From NCBI RefSeq assembly GCF_042668085.1, contig NZ_JBHVBO010000211.1:1-6772 (forward strand): a stretch of 6,772 nt of DNA. The letters are read 5' to 3'. This document shows positions 1-5,228 of this stretch, one piece after another. The DNA comes from Isoptericola sp042668085 (GTDB lineage Bacteria; Actinomycetota; Actinomycetes; Actinomycetales; Cellulomonadaceae). Below the pieces are notes generated by a model. It did no database searches. It had not been told where the DNA came from and was given only the letters and a program-made list of their open reading frames with translations. The first letter of the stretch is position 1; the number at the start of each line of letters is the position of its first letter. The position numbers and the translations under genes are program-made.

Positions 1-58
1 CCGCCCATTGTGCGAGGGCGACCCGGTCGCTATCGTCGCCTGGGTGTCGTGACCAATC

Positions 59-67
59 TGTGATATT
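59..67 (+). promoter_or_regulatory. Possible extended -10 promoter upstream of the acetyltransferase
   Basis: A TGT followed directly by GATATT resembles an extended -10 element and lies in the only AT-rich patch of the upstream region. It would start transcription near 74 and give a leader of about 100 nt. No good -35 sits 17 bp upstream. A rival candidate is TTGTGC (8-13), 17 bp from TATCGT (31-36). Both are weak matches, and positions 1-58 hold no gene that I can support. Confidence 0.25.
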
Positions 68-167
68 CATGCTTCAACGACCGTGACCCCGGGGCTGCCG
101 GGGCGGACCCGAGAGGCCGGGTGGGGAGGCTCCCACCGTGCGCCGGGGCGGGGACGGTCATTCGTCG

Positions 168-173
168 AGGAGG
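168..173 (+). promoter_or_regulatory. Ribosome binding site of the acetyltransferase gene
   Basis: AGGAGG lies 5 nt before the ATG at 179, a strong Shine-Dalgarno match. It decides the start in favour of 179 over an in-frame upstream codon at 83, which lacks such a site. It also contrasts with polA, the thioesterase and the methyltransferase, none of which has a recognisable site. Confidence 0.8.
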
Positions 174-178
174 TGCCG

Positions 179-946
179 ATGCGTGCAGCGGTCGAGGTCC
201 GGCCGGCCGAGCAGGACGACATGGTCGACGTCGCGCGCCTGGCGGAGCGCGCCGTCGAGGAGTCGCCGTCGGCCGTGCAGGGAACCCCCTCGGACGCCTC
301 TCGGCTCCTGGAGCACCTGAGCGTGCTGCTGGGCGCGGGCGGGCAGGTGCTCGTCGCGAGCCACGAGGGCGAGATCTGCGGGTTCGCGGTGCTGCGCGTG
401 ATCGACCCGCTGCTGTTCGCGACCACGACGAGCCTGTACGTCGACGCCGTCTTCGTCAGCCCGTCCGTCCGCCGCCGCGGCGTCGGGCACGCCCTCCTGG
501 CGGCCGCGGCCGCCGTGGCGGGCGAGCGGGGCGCGGAGAACGTCTACTGCGCGCCCGCCCCGGGCGCCCGCGGCATGCACCGCTTCCTCGCCCGGCTGGG
601 TTTCGCCCCCACGTCGGGGCACCGCGTGGTCGCCACGGCGACGTTGCAGCGCCGGCTGGTCCAGGAGAACCCCCGCGCGACGCGGACGGCGGCGCGGGTG
701 GGGCGCCGCGAGGCGACCCGCGCGGCGATCGAGGACCTCGTCGCCCGCCGCCGCCGGGCGCGGGCCGCGGGCCTGCCCACCGGCCCGGTCGACCTGCGCG
801 CCTTCCAGGCCGAGCGCGACGCCGCGCTGCGCGAGGCCGCCGAGCGGGCGGCCGAGCGGGGCGAGGGCGTGGGCGACCCGGACGGCGTGACCGCGCTGGG
901 CGTCGCGACGCGGCGCGACGCGGCGAGCGAGTCCGTCCCCTCCTGA
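179..946 (+). CDS. GNAT-family N-acetyltransferase with a long charged C-terminal tail
   Basis: Predicted cytosolic protein of 255 residues. Residues 5-160 form a GNAT domain, the fold that moves an acetyl group from acetyl-CoA to an amine. The acetyl-CoA pyrophosphate-binding motif is visible as RRRGVG (98-103) after strand 4 (LYVDAVFVSP, 86-95) and before a long Ala-rich helix. The motif-B-like segment MHRFLARLGF is at 133-142. The substrate cannot be read from the sequence. Residues about 165-255 are not part of a typical GNAT domain: they are rich in Arg, Ala and Glu, with a basic cluster RRRRARA around 190-196 and a likely amphipathic helix near 207-228, ending in a disordered tail. The ATG at 179 is chosen for its strong ribosome binding site. 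The gene converges on the thioesterase across 43 bp and has no apparent operon partner inside the window. The family call is firm; the function is unknown. Confidence 0.85.
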   Translation: MRAAVEVRPAEQDDMVDVARLAERAVEESPSAVQGTPSDASRLLEHLSVLLGAGGQVLVASHEGEICGFAVLRVIDPLLFATTTSLYVDAVFVSPSVRRRGVGHALLAAAAAVAGERGAENVYCAPAPGARGMHRFLARLGFAPTSGHRVVATATLQRRLVQENPRATRTAARVGRREATRAAIEDLVARRRRARAAGLPTGPVDLRAFQAERDAALREAAERAAERGEGVGDPDGVTALGVATRRDAASESVPS

Positions 947-989
947 GCGGTCCGTCCGTCGCCGCGGCCCGCGCCGCCTCCGCCCGGCC

Positions 990-1424
990 TCAGGGGGCGT
1001 CGAGGATCATGCAGGTGAGCCGCGCGGTGCAGACGCGCCGCCCGTCGTCGTCGGTGACGACGATCTCGTAGGCAGCGGTCGACCGCCCCAGGTGCAGGGC
1101 GGTCGCCACCCCGTGCACGCTGCCGGACCGCGCGCCGCGGTGGTGGGTCGCGTTGAGCTCGAGGCCCACCGCGGCGCGGCCCGGACCCGCGTGCTGCTGG
1201 GCGGCGACGGAGGCGAGGGTCTCGGCGAGCGACGCCGTCGCGCCGCCGTGCAGCAGCCCCGCCGGCTGGGTGTTGCCGGGCACCGGCATCGTGCCGGCGG
1301 TGCGGTCGGCGCCCACCTCCGTGAGCCGGATCCCGAGGCGCTCGATGAGCGTGCCCTGCGCGGCGGCGGTCCACTCCTCGAGGGTGCGGGGGAAGCGGGG
1401 CGCGTCGGCGGTGGTGTCAGACAT
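990..1424 (-). CDS. Hotdog-fold acyl-CoA thioesterase, PaaI/YdiI type
   Basis: Protein of 144 residues, the usual length for a single-domain hotdog thioesterase that hydrolyses acyl- or aroyl-CoA in the cytosol. The family signature is HGGATASLAET (59-69), with Glu68 at the catalytic carboxylate position. It is followed by LELNATHHRGA (88-98) and GVATALHLGRSTAAYEI (105-121), which closely resemble E. coli YdiI (MenI, DHNA-CoA thioesterase of menaquinone synthesis) from memory. Menaquinone synthesis is therefore a candidate role, but no menaquinone gene is nearby and PaaI-like substrates are equally possible, so no symbol is given. The ATG at 1424 is preferred over an in-frame upstream start at 1538, which would run into polA coding sequence. 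No Shine-Dalgarno precedes 1424, and a -10-like hexamer lies 7 nt upstream, so the transcript may be leaderless. It diverges from polA. Confidence 0.88.
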   Translation of the reverse strand: MSDTTADAPRFPRTLEEWTAAAQGTLIERLGIRLTEVGADRTAGTMPVPGNTQPAGLLHGGATASLAETLASVAAQQHAGPGRAAVGLELNATHHRGARSGSVHGVATALHLGRSTAAYEIVVTDDDGRRVCTARLTCMILDAP

Positions 1425-1430
1425 GGGCGA

Positions 1431-1436
1431 TAGGTT
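1431..1436 (+). promoter_or_regulatory. Candidate -10 element of polA (leaderless)
   Basis: TAGGTT fits the actinobacterial TANNNT pattern and ends 7 nt before the GTG at 1444, so transcription would begin on the start codon itself. There is no Shine-Dalgarno before this GTG, which fits leaderless expression. No good -35 is visible 17-18 bp upstream; position 1414 has GTGTCA, but the spacing is too short. Confidence 0.5.
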
Positions 1437-1437
1437 G
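1432..1437 (-). promoter_or_regulatory. Candidate -10 element of the thioesterase gene, overlapping the polA -10
   Basis: Read on the minus strand this is CAACCT, which keeps the two most conserved -10 bases (A at position 2, T at position 6) but has C for the first T. It ends 7 nt before the ATG at 1424, the same distance as the polA element from its start. It shares 5 bp with the polA hexamer, so the two promoters should exclude each other. Confidence 0.35.
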
Positions 1438-1443
1438 GCACCC

Positions 1444-4164
1444 GTGACGACCTCCGCGCGAACCGGGACCCGCCCACGCCTCCTGCTGATCGACGGCCAC
1501 TCCATGGCGTACCGAGCGTTCTTCGCGCTGCCGGACACGCTGGTGACGTCCAGCGGCCAGGTGACGAACGCCGTCTACGGCTTCACCTCGATGCTGACGA
1601 ACCTGCTGCGCGACGAGCAGCCGACGCACGCGGCCGTCGCGTTCGACGCCGGGCGCGTGACGTTCCGCACCGAACGGTTCCCCGAGTACAAGGGCAACCG
1701 CGACGCGACCCCGGAGGTGTTCCGCGGGCAGGTGCCGCTCATCAAGGAGGTCCTCGAGGCGCTGCGCATCCCCGCGCTGCAGCGCGAGGGCATCGAGGCG
1801 GACGACATCCTGGCCACGCTCGCGCGCGAGGGCCGCGAGGCGGGCTTCGACGTCCTGGTCTGCTCCGGCGACCGGGACTCGCTGCAGCTCGTCACCGAGG
1901 ACGTCACCGTGCTGTACCCGAAGCGCGGCGTGTCGGAGCTGGCGCGCATGACCCCGGAGGCCGTGGCCGAGAAGTACGGCGTGCCGCCGGAGCAGTACCC
2001 CGACCTCGCGGCGCTCGTGGGGGAGTCGAGCGACAACCTGCCCGGCGTGCCCGGCGTCGGCCCCAAGACGGCGGCCAAGTGGGTCACGACCTACGGTGGC
2101 CTCGAGCCGCTGCTCGAGCACGTCGACGAGCTGAAGGGCAAGGCGGCGGGCAACCTGCGGGAGGCGGTCGAGCAGGTGCGCCTCAACCGGGAGCTCAACC
2201 GGCTGCTGGACCACGTGGAGCTGCCGCTGGCGGTGGCCGACCTGGGCCTCGCAGGGTTCGACCGTGAGGCCGTGCACCGGGTCTCCGACACCCTGCAGTT
2301 CGGCGCCCTGCGCGACCGGCTGCTCGCCGCGGACCCGTCCGCGGAGCCCGCCGAGGCGGCCGAGGTCGCGGGCGTGCAGGTCGCGCTCGCGGCCCTCGAG
2401 CCGGGCGGGCTGGGCGCCTGGCTGGCGGTCCGCGCCGGGCGCCCCCTCGGGCTCGAGGTCACCGGGACGCCGACGCCGGGGGCGGGGGACGCCTGGGACG
2501 TCGCGCTCGCCGACGGGCACGACGGGGAGACGGCCGCGGCGGTCGTCGACCTGGCCGACGCGACGCCCGAGGACGAGCGCGCGCTCGCGACGTGGCTCGC
2601 CGACCCGGCGGCACCGAAGGTCGTGCACGGCGCCAAGGCCGCCTGGCACGAGCTGGCCGGGCGAGGGCTCGACCTGCAGGGCGTCGCCTTCGACACGGAG
2701 CTCGCGGCGTACCTCTGCTACCCCGACCAGCGCGGCTACGACCTCGCCGACCTCACCGTGCGCCTGCTCGGGCGGGAGCTGTCCGCGGGGGAGGCGCCCG
2801 ACGCCGCGGGGCAGGGGGCGCTCGACCTCGCGCTCGACGGGGGCGGGGACGACCCCCGTGCGCGGCAGGCGGCCGTGCGGGCGGCGGCCGTGGTCGACCT
2901 GGCCGAGGCACTGTCCGGGCAGCTCGAGGACCGGGGCGCCGCGGGGCTCCTCACCGACCTGGAGCTGCCCCTCACGGCCGTGCTGGGCCGGATGGAGGCC
3001 ACCGGGATCGCGGCGGACGTCGAGTACCTCACCGAGCTCGAGCGCCAGTTCGCTTCGATGGTGGCGGACGCGGCCGCGGACGCCTACGACGTGATCGGCC
3101 GGCAGGTGAACCTCGGCAGCCCGAAGCAGCTGCAGGAGGTGCTGTTCGACCAGCTCGGCATGCCCAAGACGAAGAAGATCAAGACGGGCTACACCACCGA
3201 CGCTGCCTCGCTGCAGGACCTCTACGTCAAGACGGAGCACCCCTTCCTCGAGCACCTGCTGGCGCACCGCGACGCGACCCGGCTGCGCTCCACGGTCGAG
3301 GGGCTGCTCAAGTCGGTGGCGCCGGACGGGCGCATCCACACCACGTTCCAGCAGACGATCGCGGCGACGGGCCGCCTCAGCTCCACGGACCCGAACCTGC
3401 AGAACATCCCGATCCGCACCGAGGAGGGGCGGCGCATCCGCCGCGCCTTCCGGGTCGGCGAGGGCTACGAGACGCTGCTCACGGCGGACTACAGCCAGAT
3501 CGAGATGCGGATCATGGCGCACCTCTCCGGGGACGAGGGGCTGATCGACGCCTTCCGGTCGGGTGAGGACCTGCACCGGTACGTGGGCTCCCGGGTGTTC
3601 GAGGTGGCACCCGAGGGCGTCACGCCCGAGATGCGCTCCAAGATCAAGGCGATGAGCTACGGCCTCGCGTACGGGCTGAGCGCCTTCGGGCTGTCACAGC
3701 AGCTCACCATCCCCACCAGCGAGGCGCAGTCGCTGATGGACGACTACTTCACCCGGTTCGGCGGGGTGCGCGACTACCTCACGGGGGTGGTCGAGGAGGC
3801 GCGGGCCACGGGGTACACCGCGACGATCCTGGGGCGTCGCCGGTACCTGCCCGACCTCACGAGCGACAACCGGCAGCGGCGGCAGATGGCGGAGCGCATG
3901 GCGCTCAACGCGCCGATCCAGGGCAGCGCCGCCGACATCATCAAGGTCGCGATGCTCGGCGTGCAGCGGGAGCTGGACGAGCGGGGCCTCGCGTCGCGGC
4001 TGCTGCTCCAGGTGCACGACGAGCTCGTCGTCGAGGTGGCGCCCGGGGAGCGCGAGGCCGCGGAGGACGTGCTGCGCTCGCAGATGGGCGCGGCGGTGGA
4101 GCTCGACGTGCCGCTGGACGTCTCCGTCGGCGCGGGGGCCACCTGGCACGACGCCGGGCACTGA
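1444..4164 (+). CDS. polA: DNA polymerase I
   Basis: Protein of 906 residues, close to the usual actinobacterial PolA length. It fills gaps and removes RNA primers or damaged strands during replication and repair. Residues 10-290 are the 5' nuclease: Asp17, the acidic cluster Glu118/Asp120/Asp121, Asp143 and Asp145 (GDRDS), Asp197, and the helix-hairpin-helix GVPGVGPKT at 201-209. Residues about 310-495 match the 3'-5' exonuclease fold, but the metal-binding residues are gone: LGLEV at 335-339 replaces the DxE motif, and AKAAW at 397-401 replaces the NLKYD-like motif, so proofreading should be absent. Residues 500-906 are the polymerase: motif A with Asp682 (DYSQIE), O helix with Lys735 and Tyr739, motif C with His858-Asp859-Glu860. 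The GTG at 1444 is chosen because a -10-like hexamer sits 7 nt upstream. An in-frame ATG at 1423 would add seven residues and has no ribosome site. Confidence 0.97.
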   Translation: MTTSARTGTRPRLLLIDGHSMAYRAFFALPDTLVTSSGQVTNAVYGFTSMLTNLLRDEQPTHAAVAFDAGRVTFRTERFPEYKGNRDATPEVFRGQVPLIKEVLEALRIPALQREGIEADDILATLAREGREAGFDVLVCSGDRDSLQLVTEDVTVLYPKRGVSELARMTPEAVAEKYGVPPEQYPDLAALVGESSDNLPGVPGVGPKTAAKWVTTYGGLEPLLEHVDELKGKAAGNLREAVEQVRLNRELNRLLDHVELPLAVADLGLAGFDREAVHRVSDTLQFGALRDRLLAADPSAEPAEAAEVAGVQVALAALEPGGLGAWLAVRAGRPLGLEVTGTPTPGAGDAWDVALADGHDGETAAAVVDLADATPEDERALATWLADPAAPKVVHGAKAAWHELAGRGLDLQGVAFDTELAAYLCYPDQRGYDLADLTVRLLGRELSAGEAPDAAGQGALDLALDGGGDDPRARQAAVRAAAVVDLAEALSGQLEDRGAAGLLTDLELPLTAVLGRMEATGIAADVEYLTELERQFASMVADAAADAYDVIGRQVNLGSPKQLQEVLFDQLGMPKTKKIKTGYTTDAASLQDLYVKTEHPFLEHLLAHRDATRLRSTVEGLLKSVAPDGRIHTTFQQTIAATGRLSSTDPNLQNIPIRTEEGRRIRRAFRVGEGYETLLTADYSQIEMRIMAHLSGDEGLIDAFRSGEDLHRYVGSRVFEVAPEGVTPEMRSKIKAMSYGLAYGLSAFGLSQQLTIPTSEAQSLMDDYFTRFGGVRDYLTGVVEEARATGYTATILGRRRYLPDLTSDNRQRRQMAERMALNAPIQGSAADIIKVAMLGVQRELDERGLASRLLLQVHDELVVEVAPGEREAAEDVLRSQMGAAVELDVPLDVSVGAGATWHDAGH

Positions 4165-4165
4165 C

Positions 4166-4194
4166 ACCGCCCGACAGGGGATGGTGGCGGCGGT
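4166..4194. terminator. Weak inverted repeat between convergent polA and methyltransferase
   Basis: ACCGCC (4166-4171) and GGCGGT (4189-4194) can form a 6-bp stem with a 17-nt loop in the 32-bp gap between two stop codons. The position suits a bidirectional terminator. The loop is long, no T-run follows on either strand, and such repeats are common by chance at this GC content. Confidence 0.25.
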
Positions 4195-4196
4195 CG

Positions 4197-5018
4197 TCAG
4201 TCCTTGGTCGTGACGAAGATCGCGGTGCCCGGCAGCACGGTGCCGCGCTCCGGGCTCCAGCCGCCCCACGTGGCGGTGTTCCAGCCGGGCCACTCGGGCT
4301 CGACGACGTCGCGCAGGCGCAGCCCGGCGGCGACGACGTCGCGGACGTGGTCGCCGACGGTGCGGTGGTACTCGGCGTAGCGCACCTCGCCCAGGTCGTC
4401 GGTCTCGACGTAGGGGCGGCGGTCGAAGTACGACCGGTGCACGGTGAGGCCGCGGACGGTGGGGTCGTCGGGGAACGCCCAGCGCACGGGGTGGGTCACG
4501 GAGAACACCCACCGGCCGCCGGGCCGCAGCACGCGGGCGGCCTCGGCGTGGACCCGCGCCGCGTCCGCCACGAAGGGGATCGCCCCGTAGGAGGTGAACA
4601 GGACGTCGACGCTGGCCGGCGCGAACGGGAGGGCTCGGGCGTCGGCCTGCACCAGCGGCACCCGCGTGCCTGTGACGGCGTTGAGCCGCGCCGCGCCGGC
4701 GAGCATCCGTGCGGAGACGTCGGTGGCCACGGCCCGGGCGCCGCGCCCGACCAGCCAGCGCGAGCAGTGCGCCGCCCCGGCCCCGATCTCCACGACCCGC
4801 GCGCCGTCGACGTCGCCGAGCAGGCCGGCCTCCGCCTCCGTCAGCCCCTCCGGGCCCCAGCGGAAGCCCGCGTCGCCGAGGAAGTCCCCGTGCTCGGCGA
4901 GGTACGCGTCGGCGTTCTCGTCCCACCACCCTCGCGCGGCCGCGTTGCCGGCGTCGTCGGGGACGTCGTCGTATCCCGCGTGCGTGACGGGGCGGGGCAC
5001 GGGAGGATGACTGCTCAC
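4197..5018 (-). CDS. Class I SAM-dependent methyltransferase
   Basis: Protein of 273 residues. A Rossmann-type methyltransferase domain spans about 70-180: motif I is VVEIGAGAAH (75-84), the acidic residue at the end of strand 2 is Asp100 (ATDVS), motif II is near QADARALPF (124-132), and the VLRPGGRWVFSVTHP segment is at 163-177. This arrangement resembles the UbiE/Methyltransf_11 type that acts on small molecules. Residues 178-273 form a C-terminal region rich in Trp and Tyr (WPGWNTATWGGW, 243-254), probably part of the substrate pocket. The substrate cannot be inferred. The N-terminal 28 residues look disordered. The start is GTG at 5018. There is no clear Shine-Dalgarno, and a CACGAT six bases upstream could be a poor -10, so the start is uncertain by a few codons. 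The gene lies between polA and rpsA on the opposite strand and is not co-transcribed with either. Confidence 0.88.
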   Translation of the reverse strand: MSSHPPVPRPVTHAGYDDVPDDAGNAAARGWWDENADAYLAEHGDFLGDAGFRWGPEGLTEAEAGLLGDVDGARVVEIGAGAAHCSRWLVGRGARAVATDVSARMLAGAARLNAVTGTRVPLVQADARALPFAPASVDVLFTSYGAIPFVADAARVHAEAARVLRPGGRWVFSVTHPVRWAFPDDPTVRGLTVHRSYFDRRPYVETDDLGEVRYAEYHRTVGDHVRDVVAAGLRLRDVVEPEWPGWNTATWGGWSPERGTVLPGTAIFVTTKD

Positions 5019-5044
5019 GCGGCCATCGTGGCACGGGGCCCGCG

Positions 5045-5073
5045 TTGACCCCTCGCCGGGCCATCGATAAGAT
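5045..5073 (+). promoter_or_regulatory. Strong housekeeping-sigma promoter of rpsA
   Basis: TTGACC (5045-5050), a 17-bp spacer and TAAGAT (5068-5073) form the best promoter in the window. It matches five of six bases of the -35 consensus and the TANNNT actinobacterial -10. Transcription should start near 5080-5082, leaving a leader of about 144 nt before rpsA. The -35 lies only 26 bp upstream of the divergent methyltransferase start. Confidence 0.8.
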
Positions 5074-5081
5074 TGTCCGCG

Positions 5082-5228
5082 GTGCAGTGCGCCCGGGGGC
5101 GTCTGTGCGTTCGAATCGCCCCGCTCGAGTCGCGTCGAGCGGATCGATCGTCACGTCGACGCCCGGTGCCCGCGCCACAGACCCTGTCCGCACTACGTCC
5201 TGTCCGCATCGGAGCATCTACTCAATGA
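5082..5228 (+). CDS. Putative 48-codon leader ORF overlapping the rpsA start
   Basis: A GTG at 5082, at or one base from the predicted transcription start, opens a frame of 48 codons ending at TGA 5226-5228. That stop overlaps the rpsA ATG as ATGA, the layout of translationally coupled genes. The predicted peptide begins MQCARGRLCVR, with Cys at 3 and 9, and is very Arg-rich. If translated, it would be from a leaderless mRNA, as there is no room for a ribosome site. Against it: the rpsA frame is also open through this leader, so lack of stops proves little at this GC content, and codon use is poor (four CGA, one CTA, one TCA), unlike the flanking genes. It resembles no family I know. A regulatory uORF is more plausible than a functional protein. 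Confidence 0.3.
   Translation: MQCARGRLCVRIAPLESRRADRSSRRRPVPAPQTLSALRPVRIGASTQ
5121..5142 (+). promoter_or_regulatory. Perfect hairpin in the rpsA leader
   Basis: CCGCTCGA (5121-5128) and TCGAGCGG (5135-5142) are exact inverted repeats around the 6-nt loop GTCGCG. There is no following T-run, so an intrinsic terminator is unlikely. A protein-binding or leader-folding element is more plausible. Confidence 0.6.
5183..5208 (+). repeat. Tandem 10-bp direct repeat before the rpsA ribosome site
   Basis: CCTGTCCGCA occurs at 5183-5192 and again at 5199-5208, a 16-nt period, ending 2 nt before the GGAG ribosome site. The core TGTCCGC also occurs at 5074-5080, just downstream of the -10. Such a repeat could be a paired binding site in RNA or DNA; its function is unknown. 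Confidence 0.6.
5211..5214 (+). promoter_or_regulatory. Weak ribosome binding site of rpsA
   Basis: GGAG ends 10 nt before the ATG at 5225, a short core with a longer than ideal spacing for such a highly expressed gene. It supports the start at 5225 but suggests that leader structure or upstream translation may help initiation. Confidence 0.55.

Larger units (their letters stand above)
5081..5224 (+). promoter_or_regulatory. rpsA 5' leader, probably structured
   Basis: This is the stretch between the predicted transcription start and the rpsA ATG. It contains a perfect 8-bp hairpin (5121-5142). An outer 7-bp helix can enclose that hairpin: GGGCGTC at 5097-5103 with GACGCCC at 5158-5164. A 10-bp direct repeat follows at 5183-5208, then GGAG at 5211-5214. 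In E. coli, S1 represses its own mRNA through a structured leader; a comparable role here is inference. No known riboswitch class is recognised. Confidence 0.5.

Noticed and set aside
964..977. 5-bp GC hairpin between the convergent acetyltransferase and thioesterase genes
   Set aside because: GCGGC and GCCGC around a 4-nt loop is expected by chance at this GC content, and no T-run or longer stem supports a terminator.
1153..1443. Upstream in-frame extension of polA, starting inside the thioesterase gene or at ATG 1423
   Set aside because: The extension would overlap a well-supported thioesterase on the other strand, adds no family sequence, and has no ribosome site. A 906-residue PolA from GTG 1444 already has the normal length and N-terminus.
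1424..1538. Longer N-terminus for the thioesterase, starting at 1538
   Set aside because: The added 38 residues are antisense to the PolA N-terminus and match nothing in hotdog thioesterases.
2091..2696. Long reading frames on the opposite strand of polA and rpsA
   Set aside because: They are antisense shadows with Arg-, Ala- and Ser-rich compositions, no recognisable domain and no start signals. They are typical of GC-rich coding DNA with few chance stops.
5045..5224. N-terminal extension of S1 in the rpsA frame
   Set aside because: The frame is open, but the residues resemble no S1 sequence, and the region carries the promoter. The family N-terminus begins right at 5225.
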